Assembly (NCBI GenBank): GCA_030699825.1
Contig: JAUYKV010000030.1
Location: forward strand, 1-33,086
DNA: 33,086 nucleotides
Source of the DNA: Pseudomonas sp.
GTDB lineage: Bacteria; Pseudomonadota; Gammaproteobacteria; Pseudomonadales; Pseudomonadaceae
Direction of reading: 5' to 3'
The notes beneath the pieces are model-generated. The model saw only the letters and a program-made list of their open reading frames with translations, was not told the origin of the DNA and did not search any database. A program made the position numbers and the translations under genes. Each line of letters begins with the position of its first letter. Within the stretch, counting starts at the first letter, position 1. Shown in pieces: positions 10,326 to 18,213 of the stretch.

Positions 10326-10535
10326 TCAGCTTTCATTCACGGAGCAACAGGCATGGGCGGCCGGCTGCGGGTATTCGTCGTGCAGGCGGGTCCAGCTCAG
10401 CCCCTGGCCGTTCAGATCGGGCATGCCGTCCCAGCCTTCGCCGCGGCTGGCAATACGGGGTAGTGGATATTCATTGCGGTTATGGCCTGAACTCCCGGTG
10501 ATGGATTGGTTTGCGCTGGCTGCGGCGCGGCCCGC
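10326..10535 (-). other. Possible short reading frame after the DGPF gene
   Basis: Immediately after the stop of the YCII gene, the same frame stays open for about 70 codons and ends at 10326. The translated text is not low-complexity and includes GEGWDGMPDLNGQGLSWTR and ends PAAHACCSVNES. No ATG lies before the internal methionine at 10424, and an ATG at about 10472 is in a different frame (MNIHYP then a stop). A single-base indel would join the two. It may be a small protein with an unusual start, a decayed gene, or chance. Confidence 0.25.
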
Positions 10536-10880
10536 TCACACGTCCAGCTGACGCACCGGCCGCACTTCGACGCTACCGACCCGCGCCGCCGGGATCTTGC
10601 CGGCGATCTGGAGGGCTTCGTTGAGGTCGCGGGCATCGACCAGGTAGAAGCCGGCCAGTTGCTCCTTGGTCTCGGCGAAGGGGCCATCGGTGATCGACAG
10701 CTTGCCGCCGCGCAGACGCACCGTGGTCGCGGTCTCCACCGGCTGCAAGGCCTCGGCGGCGAGCATGCGGCCGCTGTGGCGCACCGCCTCGGCGTAGGCG
10801 AAGCACTCCTCGTCACGCGGGCTGTCGGGGGAGTCGTGCAGCAGCTGTTCGTTGCTGTAGACCAGGCAGAGGTATTTCAT
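10536..10880 (-). CDS. YCII-related (DGPF) protein
   Basis: A 114-residue protein of the YCII/DGPF family. It begins MKYLCLVYSNE and contains the defining DGPF motif (residues 65-68, in SITDGPFAETKEQLAGFYL), followed by the DARDLNEAL helix common to the family. The fold is dimeric ferredoxin-like; no catalytic role is settled for this subgroup. The start at 10880 follows GGAG by six bases; longer frames upstream are not supported. DGPF proteins are the characteristic genomic partners of ECF42 sigma factors, and here the sigma gene lies directly upstream on the same strand. A promoter matching the reported ECF42 consensus precedes it (10918-10944), so it is a likely direct target. Confidence 0.93.
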   Translation of the reverse strand: MKYLCLVYSNEQLLHDSPDSPRDEECFAYAEAVRHSGRMLAAEALQPVETATTVRLRGGKLSITDGPFAETKEQLAGFYLVDARDLNEALQIAGKIPAARVGSVEVRPVRQLDV

Positions 10881-10917
10881 GACGGGCTCCGGATTGCATG
10901 GGGCTGGGTATTGATTA

Positions 10918-10944
10918 GTCGAGCGCCAGGCGCGGCAATCGACA
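10918..10944 (-). promoter_or_regulatory. Putative ECF42-dependent promoter of the DGPF gene
   Basis: On the minus strand, TGTCGA (10939-10944) is followed after 17 bases by CGAC (10918-10921), 37 bases before the DGPF start codon. The reported ECF42 consensus, as I recall it, is TGTCGA at -35 and CGA/TC at -10, so both boxes match. I found no such pair upstream of the sigma gene or the SnoaL-like gene. Confidence 0.6.
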
Positions 10945-11026
10945 GCGCACAGATAAATATTTCCGCGCCCGACCAACGGCCACCCCGTAGGGTGCGCGCA
11001 GCAATAGCCTTGGCCGGCGACGCACC

Positions 11027-12271
11027 TCAGCCGTCGGCCAGCTGGTCCAGACGGCGCTGCAGAAACTGCCGATCCGCTCCCTGCCAGGCCAAGTGCAGGG
11101 CGCGCCGATAAGCGGCGCGGGCCTCGCCGCTGCACCCCAGGCGGCGATAGAGATCGGCCTGGGCGGCATGCGCCAGGTGGTAGTCGGCCAGTTCGCCACG
11201 CTCGAGCAGGGCTTCGATCAGGACCAGACCGGCTGCCGGGCCGTCGCGCATGGCCAGCGCCACCGAGCGGTTGAGCTCGATCACCGGCGAGGGAGAAATG
11301 TGCTGCAGGGCATCGTAGAGCCCGACGATCTGCGCCCAGTCGGTGGCCGCGGCATTCGGCGCCTCGGCATGCACGGCGGCGATGGCGGCCTGCAACGCAT
11401 AAGCGCCGAACTGCCGTGAGCGCAGCGCCTGCAGCACCAGGGCATCGCCTTCGGCGATCAGCTCGGCAGACCAGAGCGAGCGATCCTGCTCGTCCAGCAG
11501 CACCGGTTCACCGCTCGCCGAGGTCCGTGCCGGGCGGCGCGCCTCGTGCAGCAGCATCAAGGCCAGCAGGCCCATGACTTCCGGCTCGGGCAACAGGTCG
11601 AGAAGCAGCCGCCCCAGCCGAATGGCCTCGTTGGATAGGTGGCTGCGGGTCAGCGCGTCGCCGGAACTGGCGAAGTAGCCCTCGTTGAACACCAGGTAGA
11701 TCACCTGCAGCACCGACTCCAGACGCTCGGCCAGTTCGCCGCGCCCCGGCACCTCGTAGGGGATGCGCGCATCGCGGATCTTGGCCTTGGCCCGCACGAT
11801 GCGCTGGGCCACGGTGCTCGGGCTGGTGAGAAAGGCGCGGGCGATGTCCTCGGTGCTGAGGTCGCAGATCTCGCGCAGGGTCAGCGCCACCTGGGCGTCG
11901 GCGGCGAGCGCCGGGTGGCAGCAGGTGAAGATCAGGCGCAGGCGGTCGTCCTCGACACTGTCGCCGTCCCACAGCGGCTGATCGCGCGCGGCAATGCTCT
12001 CGGCCAAGCGCGCGTCCAGCGGTTCGAAACGCGCCTGACGACGCAGGCCGTCGATGGCCTTGAAGCGCCCCGCCGACACCAGCCAGGCCCGCGGATTGAC
12101 CGGCACGCCATCGCGCGGCCACTGCTCCATCGCCACCCGAAACGCCTCGTGCAGCGCCTCTTCGGCCGGGTCGAAATCGCCCAGCAAGCGGATCAGGGTC
12201 GCCAGCACCCGCCGCGACTCGTCACGGTAGAGAGCGGCCAACAGTTCGTGCAGCTCGTCGGCGGCGTCCAT
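11027..12271 (-). CDS. ECF42-type RNA polymerase sigma factor with C-terminal extension
   Basis: A 414-residue extracytoplasmic-function sigma factor. Sigma region 2 covers about residues 10-80 (RVLATLIRLLGDFDPAEEALHEAF, then NPRAWLVSAGRFKAIDGLRR) and region 4 about 112-170 (LREICDLSTEDIARAFLTSPSTVAQRIVRAKAKIR, a helix-turn-helix). The remaining 240 residues form the large helical, TPR-like extension that defines group ECF42 and carries NEGYFAS and LNRSVALA. The start at 12271 follows GAAGGGAGGG; a longer frame to 12349 is not supported. No anti-sigma gene is adjacent, consistent with ECF42 factors, whose extension is thought to control activity. The downstream DGPF gene is the probable target. 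The signal is unknown. Confidence 0.93.
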   Translation of the reverse strand: MDAADELHELLAALYRDESRRVLATLIRLLGDFDPAEEALHEAFRVAMEQWPRDGVPVNPRAWLVSAGRFKAIDGLRRQARFEPLDARLAESIAARDQPLWDGDSVEDDRLRLIFTCCHPALAADAQVALTLREICDLSTEDIARAFLTSPSTVAQRIVRAKAKIRDARIPYEVPGRGELAERLESVLQVIYLVFNEGYFASSGDALTRSHLSNEAIRLGRLLLDLLPEPEVMGLLALMLLHEARRPARTSASGEPVLLDEQDRSLWSAELIAEGDALVLQALRSRQFGAYALQAAIAAVHAEAPNAAATDWAQIVGLYDALQHISPSPVIELNRSVALAMRDGPAAGLVLIEALLERGELADYHLAHAAQADLYRRLGCSGEARAAYRRALHLAWQGADRQFLQRRLDQLADG

Positions 12272-12374
12272 GGTTGCCCTCCCTTCGACTGATGAGCCTG
12301 TCAGCGTAGGCCGCCTGGACGGCGAGGACAACGGGGCAGATGAAGCCATCGACTGAGCGGCTGTGATCGACCGT

Positions 12375-12399
12375 GTAGGAGCGGCTTCAGCCGCGAAGC
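12375..12399. repeat. GTAGGAGCGGCTTCAGCCGC-type repeat
   Basis: GTAGGAGCGGCTTCAGCCGC followed by GAAGC, with GCGGCT and AGCCGC arms forming a short hairpin. This is a common Pseudomonas intergenic element; a diverged copy lies at 3741-3790. It lies upstream of the sigma gene. Confidence 0.6.
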
Positions 12400-12516
12400 T
12401 TTGCCTGCCTGAAGTGGCCGGTCATGCTGCACAGCGACAGAAGCATCACGGTTCCTCTGGCAAAAAGCGCCTGACCAGCTGCTGGTGGCGACAAAATCCG
12501 GCTGTAACGCAGCAAC

Positions 12517-12594
12517 CCGGCGCGCTTGTGGCGCGCCGGTAACAGCACAGGTGAGGTTGCAGGAAGAACAGCCGCGCCGCTTGTGGCAGCGCGG
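12517..12594. repeat. Twin hairpins with the same TTGTG loop
   Basis: Two successive hairpins lie between the end of the aldarate operon and the sigma gene. The first is a perfect 9-bp stem (CCGGCGCGC, 12517-12525, with 12531-12539). The second is a 9-bp stem with one mismatch (12572-12580 with 12586-12594). Both have the loop TTGTG on the + strand and are 55 bases apart. They could be terminators or stabilisers at the 3' end of the minus-strand operon; neither has a clear T-tract. Confidence 0.5.
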
Positions 12595-12643
12595 TGATAG
12601 GCACGCCGGACGAAACCGGCACACATATGGGGTGGCACGGCGC

Positions 12644-13582
12644 TTACAGCGGGGTAAGCAGCTCGCCGGTGTCGACAAAGGCCTGCAGATTGGCCAGCAC
12701 CAGCAGCTCCATCTGCAGGCGGGTTTCCTCGCTGGCGCTGCCGATGTGCGGCAGCAGCACCACGTTATCCAACTCGCGCAGGGCGGCCGGCACCGCGGGT
12801 TCGGCCGCGTAGACATCCAGCCCGGCACCGCCCAACACGCCATTTTGCAGCGCCTCGATCAGCGCCGTTTCATCGACCACCGAGCCGCGCGCGACATTGA
12901 TCAGGATGCCCTGCGCTCCCAGCGCTTCGAGGATCGGGGTATTGATCAGGTGATGGGTGGCCGCACCGCCCGGACAGGTCAGGACGAGGAAATCCGCCCA
13001 GCGTGCCAGTTCGATCAGGCTGGCTGCATAGGCATGAGGGCTGCCGCTCACCGGCCGGCGGTTGTGGTAGCGCACCGGCATGGAGAAGCCAGCGGCACGC
13101 TGCACCACGGCTTCGCCGATGCGCCCCAGGCCGACGATGCCCAGGCGTTTACCGCTGACCTTGCGCGCCAATGGAAACGCCGCACTCGGCCAACTGCCGG
13201 CGCGGACAAAACGGTCGCTTTCGGACATGCGCCGCGCCGTGTCGATGATCAGGCCCATGGCCAGGTCGGCCACGCAGTCGTTGAGCACATCCGGGGTGCT
13301 GCTGAGGACGATGCCGCGATCACGCAGCAGCTCCAGCGGATAGGGGTCGTAACCTACGCCAAAGCTGCAGATGGCGCGCAGGTTCGGCAGGCACTCCAGC
13401 TGCTCGGCGCTGCAGCCGAAGCGGGCCGAAGACACCAGCAGCTCGAACTGCCCGCCCTGCTCACGCAGAAAGGCCAGGGGATCGGCCTGCTGCCATAGCG
13501 GTGTAACCGCGTAGCGGGCCGCCAGATTGGCGTTGAAGCGTTCGCTTAGCGGGCCGATCTGCAGTACCTGGGGTTTGCTCAT
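12644..13582 (-). CDS. D-isomer-specific 2-hydroxyacid dehydrogenase
   Basis: A 312-residue NAD(P)-dependent 2-hydroxyacid dehydrogenase of the glyoxylate/hydroxypyruvate reductase type. It has the nucleotide-binding loop GLGRIG (151-156), basic residues HNRR (173-176) after the second strand, which suggest NADPH, and the catalytic set R232 (NVARGS), E261 (AAEPAVP) and H279 (LLPHIGSAS). It is the last gene of the minus-strand operon headed by kdgD, about 98 bases downstream of garD with a GGGTGCGC hairpin between. The kdgD route to alpha-ketoglutarate does not need this step, so its substrate is uncertain: hydroxypyruvate, glyoxylate, tartronate semialdehyde or a 2-keto sugar acid are candidates. 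Confidence 0.9.
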   Translation of the reverse strand: MSKPQVLQIGPLSERFNANLAARYAVTPLWQQADPLAFLREQGGQFELLVSSARFGCSAEQLECLPNLRAICSFGVGYDPYPLELLRDRGIVLSSTPDVLNDCVADLAMGLIIDTARRMSESDRFVRAGSWPSAAFPLARKVSGKRLGIVGLGRIGEAVVQRAAGFSMPVRYHNRRPVSGSPHAYAASLIELARWADFLVLTCPGGAATHHLINTPILEALGAQGILINVARGSVVDETALIEALQNGVLGGAGLDVYAAEPAVPAALRELDNVVLLPHIGSASEETRLQMELLVLANLQAFVDTGELLTPL

Positions 13583-13618
13583 GGCGGCTCCTCGGTTGAC
13601 CTTTATCTCGGTGGAAAT

Positions 13619-13637
13619 GGGTGCGCACAGCGCACCC
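13619..13637. repeat. GGGTGCGC hairpin repeat
   Basis: A perfect 8-bp stem (GGGTGCGC, 13619-13626, with GCGCACCC, 13630-13637) and a 3-base loop, followed by CTAC. The same arms form the wider inverted repeat at 842-874. It lies between garD and the dehydrogenase gene and could lower expression of the last gene of the operon. Confidence 0.55.
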
Positions 13638-13680
13638 TACATATGCGGCGTGCCCGTAGGTGCGCCGCGCGCACCAGCAT

Positions 13681-15243
13681 TCAGGTGACCGGAGCCGGGT
13701 TGAATAGCACCAGGTCGTTGTGCAGTCTGTGCTGCTCGGCCCAGGTCTGTTGCTTGCCGCTGGCGACATCCAGGTACAGCTGGAAGATGTGCCAGCCCAT
13801 CTCGTCCAGGGTCATGCGCCCGGAGGTGATCTGCCCGGCATCCACGTCGATCAGGTCGGGCCAGCGCTCGGCCAGCTGGGTACGGGTAGCGACCTTGATC
13901 ACCGGCACCATGGCCAGGCCGTAAGGCGTGCCGCGCCCTGTGGTGAAGATATGCAGGTTCATGCCGGCGGCCAATTGCAGGGTGCCGCAGATAAAGTCGC
14001 TGGCCGGGGTGGCGCAGAACCACAGGCCCTTGCCACGCACCCGCTCACCCGGTGACACCACCCCGACAATGGGGCTGGAGCCGGACTTGGCGATCGAGCC
14101 CATGGCCTTTTCGACAATATTGTTCAGCCCGCCCTTCTTGTTGCCCGGCGTGGTGTTGGCGCTGCGGTCGGCCATGCCGCGCTGCAGGTAGCGGTCGTAC
14201 CAGTCCATCTCGCGGATCAGCGCATCGGCCACTTCCACCGTGGCCGCACGCGGGGTGAGCAGGTGGATGCCGTCACGCACCTCGGTGTTCTCGGAGAACA
14301 TCACCGTGGCCCCGGCGCGCACCAGCAGATCGGCGGCCACACCCAGGGCCGGGTTGGCGGTGATGCCGGAAAACGCATCGCTGCCGCCACACTGCATGCC
14401 AACGGACAATTCAGACGCAGGCACTGTCTCGCGGCGGCGCTGATTCAGCACCTGCAGGCGCGCCTCGATCATCTGCATGATCTGCTCGACCATGCCGGCG
14501 AAGCCGTGGCTGGAATCCTGCAGACGGAACAGCCACTCCTCCTCGTCCATGCCATTGGTCAACTGGTCGCCATCCATCAACTGGCTGGCCTGCAGCTTCT
14601 CGCAGCCGAGGCTGATCACCAGCGCCTGGCCGCCGAGGTTGGGGTTGCGGCTGATGTTGTAGAGGGTGCGGATCGGCACCACCGCATCCGGCGCATTGAT
14701 CGCCACGCCGCAGCCGTAGCTGTGCGACAGCGCGACCACGTCGTCGACATAGGGGTACTTGGGCAGCAACTCCTTGCGCACCCGCTCGACACAGTGGTCG
14801 AGCACGCCGACCACACACTGCACGGTGGTGGTCACGCCGAGGATATTGCGCGTGCCGACGCTGCCGTCCGGGTTGCGGAAACCCTCAAAGCTGTAACCCT
14901 CCAGCGGCTCGACCGGCGCAGCCGGCAAGGTCGCCTTGGGCAGGTTGTCCAGAGCAGGCGGCTCGGGCATGCGCAGCTGCGCCTCGGTGACCCAGCGCCC
15001 GGCGGCGATGGGTTCCAGGGCGTATCCGATGACCTCGCCGTAGCGCACTACTTCGCCATCCACGGCGATATCCTGCAAGGCCACCTTGTGGCTCTGCGGA
15101 ATGCCTTCGACGGCCTCCAGGCCATCGGCAAAGCGGCCGCCCTTGGCCACGCCCTGCTCGTTGACCACCACACCGACGTTGTCGGCCGGGTGCAGGCGGA
15201 TATAGCGAGGCGAATCCTGATGGGGAATCAACTGCATGGACAT
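13681..15243 (-). CDS. garD: Galactarate dehydratase (GarD/UxaA family)
   Basis: A 520-residue metal-dependent dehydratase that turns galactarate into 5-keto-4-deoxy-D-glucarate. An N-terminal SAF domain (about 10-85: [15 protein letters not shown] ... [13 protein letters not shown]) is joined to the UxaA-type C-terminal region with [77 protein letters not shown] (given as separate short blocks) and [10 protein letters not shown]. Conserved cysteines in YGCG, LGCEK and QCGGSD fit the iron-binding family pattern. Length matches E. coli GarD (523). Altronate dehydratase (UxaA) is a close relative, but that enzyme belongs to the isomerase route, no member of which is seen here. The start follows GGAGA. 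It lies just downstream of gudP. Confidence 0.93.
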   Translation of the reverse strand: MSMQLIPHQDSPRYIRLHPADNVGVVVNEQGVAKGGRFADGLEAVEGIPQSHKVALQDIAVDGEVVRYGEVIGYALEPIAAGRWVTEAQLRMPEPPALDNLPKATLPAAPVEPLEGYSFEGFRNPDGSVGTRNILGVTTTVQCVVGVLDHCVERVRKELLPKYPYVDDVVALSHSYGCGVAINAPDAVVPIRTLYNISRNPNLGGQALVISLGCEKLQASQLMDGDQLTNGMDEEEWLFRLQDSSHGFAGMVEQIMQMIEARLQVLNQRRRETVPASELSVGMQCGGSDAFSGITANPALGVAADLLVRAGATVMFSENTEVRDGIHLLTPRAATVEVADALIREMDWYDRYLQRGMADRSANTTPGNKKGGLNNIVEKAMGSIAKSGSSPIVGVVSPGERVRGKGLWFCATPASDFICGTLQLAAGMNLHIFTTGRGTPYGLAMVPVIKVATRTQLAERWPDLIDVDAGQITSGRMTLDEMGWHIFQLYLDVASGKQQTWAEQHRLHNDLVLFNPAPVT

Positions 15244-15261
15244 GCTCTCCTCTGATACGGG

Positions 15262-16620
15262 TCAGGGTGTCGAGTTGCGCGCAGCAACGGCGGCACTAGC
15301 AGCCGGGGCTGGCGGATCGTTCAACTCGATCCGTTGAATACGACCGACGATAAACAGGTAACTGATTAGCGCCAGCACTGCGTTGGCACCGACATAGATC
15401 AGCGCCGCGTCAAATGAGCCAGTGAGGCTGACCAGATACCCGACCACGATAGGCGTGGTGATCGCCGCCAGGTTGCCGAAGGTATTGAACAGCCCGCCAG
15501 ACAGGCCGACGATTTGCCGGGGCGAGGTGTCGGCCACCAGCGTCCAGCCGAGCGAACCAAAGCCCTTGCCGAAAAATGCCAGGGCCATCAGGGCGATCAC
15601 CGCAGTATCACTCTCGGCATAGACACACAGCACGATGCTGCTGGCTAGCAGCATGCCGACGACGATAGGCAGCTTGCGCGCCAGGGTCAGGGAATAGCCG
15701 CTGCGCAGCAGACCATCCGACACCAGACCGCCGAGCACGCCGCCGACGAAGCCGCTGATCGCCGGCAGCGCCGCCATGAAGCCGGCGGTGAGAATGCTCA
15801 TGCCGCGCGCCTGCACCAGGTAGACCGGGAACCAGGTGAGGAAAAAATAGGTAATGGCGTTGTTGCAGTACTGGCCGAGGTACAGGCCAATCAGCGTGCG
15901 CTGAGTCAGCAGCAGCTTGAGGGTGCGCCACTGCGAGCCGGACGCACCGGCCGGGCGCGGGGCCATATCGATCAACGCGCCGCCGGCCTCGATATGGGCG
16001 AACTCGGCCGCGCCCAGACGTGGATGTTCACGCGGGCTGTGCATCAGCTTGAGCCACAGACCACAGAGCAGCAGGCCCAGGCCACCGAGCACGTAAAACA
16101 CATACTGCCAACCCATGTCCTGCACCACCCAGCCCATCAGCGGGGCGAATACCGCAGTGGCGGCATATTGCGCCGAAGTGGACATGGCGGTGGCAGTGGC
16201 CCGCTCGCGGGTGGGGAACCAGGCGGCGATGATCCGCGCATTGCCGGGAAAGCACGGTGCCCCGGCAAAGCCTACCGCCAGGCGCAACACAAACAGGGTA
16301 ATGATGGCCCAGGCCAGCGGCAGCATATCGACCAAGCCCTGCAACAGGGTGAACAGCGACCAGCACAACAGCGTGATGAAATACACGCGCTTGGCACCGA
16401 AGCGATCAAACAACCAGCCACCGGGGATCTGCCCGATCACATAGGCCCAGCCAAACGCGGAAAAGATATAGCCGAGCATCACCGCATCGATGCCCAGATC
16501 GGCCTGCAGCGCGGCACCGGCAATCGACAGGCTGGAGCGGTCGGCAAAGGTGACCGTGGTGACGAGGAACAGCATCAGCAGGATGGAGTAACGCACCCGG
16601 CCTGGTTTGACTGCTTGCAT
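15262..16620 (-). CDS. gudP: MFS aldarate transporter (GudP/GarP-like)
   Basis: A 452-residue major facilitator superfamily permease of the anion:cation symporter group, with about 12 membrane segments. The signature is clear: NTFADRSS-like text (VTFADRSSLSIAGAAL, 22-37), GYIFSAFGWAYVIGQIPGGW and the loop DRFGAKRVY (about 72-80). GudP and GarP of E. coli carry glucarate and galactarate and share this pattern. It sits between gudD copy 1 and garD, so it probably imports both sugar diacids by proton symport. No good ribosome site precedes the ATG at 16620, so the start is less certain, and expression may depend on the hairpin region upstream. Confidence 0.9.
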   Translation of the reverse strand: MQAVKPGRVRYSILLMLFLVTTVTFADRSSLSIAGAALQADLGIDAVMLGYIFSAFGWAYVIGQIPGGWLFDRFGAKRVYFITLLCWSLFTLLQGLVDMLPLAWAIITLFVLRLAVGFAGAPCFPGNARIIAAWFPTRERATATAMSTSAQYAATAVFAPLMGWVVQDMGWQYVFYVLGGLGLLLCGLWLKLMHSPREHPRLGAAEFAHIEAGGALIDMAPRPAGASGSQWRTLKLLLTQRTLIGLYLGQYCNNAITYFFLTWFPVYLVQARGMSILTAGFMAALPAISGFVGGVLGGLVSDGLLRSGYSLTLARKLPIVVGMLLASSIVLCVYAESDTAVIALMALAFFGKGFGSLGWTLVADTSPRQIVGLSGGLFNTFGNLAAITTPIVVGYLVSLTGSFDAALIYVGANAVLALISYLFIVGRIQRIELNDPPAPAASAAVAARNSTP

Positions 16621-16648
16621 GGGGCGAGCTCGACAAGAATTCGAATAA

Positions 16649-16697
16649 GGCGGGGCTGCTGCGCGCTGGCAGCAGCCCCGCTGGCAGCAGCCCCGCC
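16649..16697 (-). promoter_or_regulatory. Alternative hairpins between gudD copy 1 and gudP
   Basis: The 87-base gap is mostly filled by one arm GGCGGGGCTGCTG (16649-16661) and two tandem copies of its complement, CAGCAGCCCCGC (16670-16681) and CAGCAGCCCCGCC (16685-16697). The first arm can pair with either copy: 12 bp with an 8-base loop or 13 bp with a 23-base loop. On the minus-strand transcript, the two tandem copies are made first, then the shared arm. It may act as a partial terminator or mRNA stabiliser between an enzyme and its transporter. Confidence 0.6.
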
Positions 16698-16707
16698 GGA
16701 CCGCGGT

Positions 16708-18063
16708 TTAGCGCACCAGGCAGGGCCGCTTGTTATCGAACTGCCAGTTAGGGATCAGGTACTGCATGGCCACGGCATCGTTGCGCGCGCCCAGGCCCAT
16801 GCCTTTGTACAGCTCGTGGGCCTTGGCCAATGCATCCCAGTCCAGCTCGACGCCCAACCCCGGAGTCTTGGGCACCTGCACCAGACCGCCTTCGATCTGC
16901 AACGGGTTGCGGGTCAGGTACTGGCCGTCCTGCCAGATCCAGTGGGTGTCGATGGCGGTGACCTTGCCCGGCGCGGCGGCGGCGACGTGGGTGAACATCG
17001 CCAGGGAAATATCGAAGTGGTTGTTGGAGTGCGAGCCCCAGGTCAGGCCCCATTCGTGGCACATCTGCGCCACCCGCACCGAACCCTGCATGGTCCAGAA
17101 GTGCGGGTCGGCCAAGGGAATGTCTACCGACTGCAACTGGATGCAGTGACCCATCTGCCGCCAGTCGGTGGCGATCATATTGGTCGCGGTCGGCAGGCCG
17201 GTGGCGCGGCGAAATTCGGCCATCACCTCGCGGCCGGAGTAACCGTTTTCCGCACCGCAGGGGTCTTCGGCGTAGGCCAGCACGCCGTGTAGGTCGCGGC
17301 ACAGCTCGATGGCCTCGGCCAGGGACCAGCCGCCGTTGGGGTCGAGGGTCACCCGTGCATCCGGGAAGCGTTCGGCCAGGGCGCGGATTGCCTCGACCTC
17401 TTCGCCGCCGCGCAGCACGCCGCCCTTGAGTTTGAAATCGTTGAAGCCATAGCGCGCATGGGCCGCCTCGGCCTGACGGACGATGGTCTCGGGGCTCAGC
17501 GCCGCCTGGTTGCGCACGCGGAACCAGGCGTCGTCGGCATCCGCTTCGTTGCGGTAGCCGAGGTCGGTTTTCTCGCGGTCGCCGATAAAGAACAGGTAAC
17601 CGAGCATCTCCACCGCATCGCGCTGCTGGCCTTCGCCGAGCAGGGCCGCCACCGGCACGCCGAGGTGCTGACCGAGCAGGTCGAGCAGCGCCGCCTCCAG
17701 GGCAGTAACCGCGTGGATGGTGATGCGCAGATCGAAGGTCTGCAGGCCGCGGCCGCCGGAGTCGCGGTCGGCGAAGGCCTTGCGCACCTGGTTGAGCAGG
17801 CCGTTGTAGTTGCCGATGGACTGCCCCACCAGCAAGCTGCGGGCATCTTCCAGGGTCTGACGGATGGCTTCGCCACCCGGCACTTCGCCAACGCCGATGC
17901 GCCCGGCGTTGTCTTTGAGAATGAGGATATTGCGGGTAAAGAATGGGCCGTGGGCGCCACTCAGATTGAGCAGCATGCTGTCGTGGCCGGCAACCGGCAC
18001 GACCTGCAGCTCGGTGATGATCGGGGCACCGGCGAAGGCGCCGGCAGTGTTGTCTGTACTCAT
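16708..18063 (-). CDS. gudD: Glucarate dehydratase, copy 1
   Basis: A 451-residue enolase-superfamily enzyme that dehydrates D-glucarate (and often L-idarate) to 5-keto-4-deoxy-D-glucarate. It shows the family N-terminus [18 protein letters not shown], the base motif KLK (K211, K213 in FKLKGGV), metal ligands D241 (TLDPNGGW), E266 (YAEDPCG) and N295 ([10 protein letters not shown]), and the catalytic dyad H345 (GSHSNNHFD) and D372 (AIDTHWIWQ). The pattern matches E. coli GudD. Length is typical. It is the third gene of the minus-strand operon, after kdgD and the semialdehyde dehydrogenase. A second copy lies at 21253-22656; this copy lacks the roughly 20-residue insertion of that one. Confidence 0.97.
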   Translation of the reverse strand: MSTDNTAGAFAGAPIITELQVVPVAGHDSMLLNLSGAHGPFFTRNILILKDNAGRIGVGEVPGGEAIRQTLEDARSLLVGQSIGNYNGLLNQVRKAFADRDSGGRGLQTFDLRITIHAVTALEAALLDLLGQHLGVPVAALLGEGQQRDAVEMLGYLFFIGDREKTDLGYRNEADADDAWFRVRNQAALSPETIVRQAEAAHARYGFNDFKLKGGVLRGGEEVEAIRALAERFPDARVTLDPNGGWSLAEAIELCRDLHGVLAYAEDPCGAENGYSGREVMAEFRRATGLPTATNMIATDWRQMGHCIQLQSVDIPLADPHFWTMQGSVRVAQMCHEWGLTWGSHSNNHFDISLAMFTHVAAAAPGKVTAIDTHWIWQDGQYLTRNPLQIEGGLVQVPKTPGLGVELDWDALAKAHELYKGMGLGARNDAVAMQYLIPNWQFDNKRPCLVR

Positions 18064-18112
18064 GACCGTTCCCCTGTTGTTGTTAGGTGGGTGTAGGTGT
18101 GGCGAAGATTAT

Positions 18113-18195
18113 GTGGGAGAGGCCGGGCGGCGATCCGTTTTAGCCGCGAATGCCTTTGCAAGCACAACAGCTGTCGCGGCTAAAGCCCCTCCCAT
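18113..18195. repeat. GTGGGAG...CTCCCA palindromic repeat
   Basis: A REP-like element in the space between the semialdehyde dehydrogenase gene and gudD copy 1. Outer arms GTGGGAGAGGC and GCCCCTCCCAT pair with one mismatch, and inner arms TTTAGCCGCGA and TCGCGGCTAAA pair perfectly. This is a common Pseudomonas type. On the operon transcript it would fold into a large hairpin between two genes. Confidence 0.7.
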
Positions 18196-18213
18196 AGGTC
18201 CCCTGAACCACAT

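Noticed and set aside
8643..10463. 606-codon plus-strand frame opposite the M14 and SnoaL-like genes
   Set aside because: It is an antisense shadow spanning two genes on the other strand, caused by GC-rich codon bias, with no domain pattern of its own.
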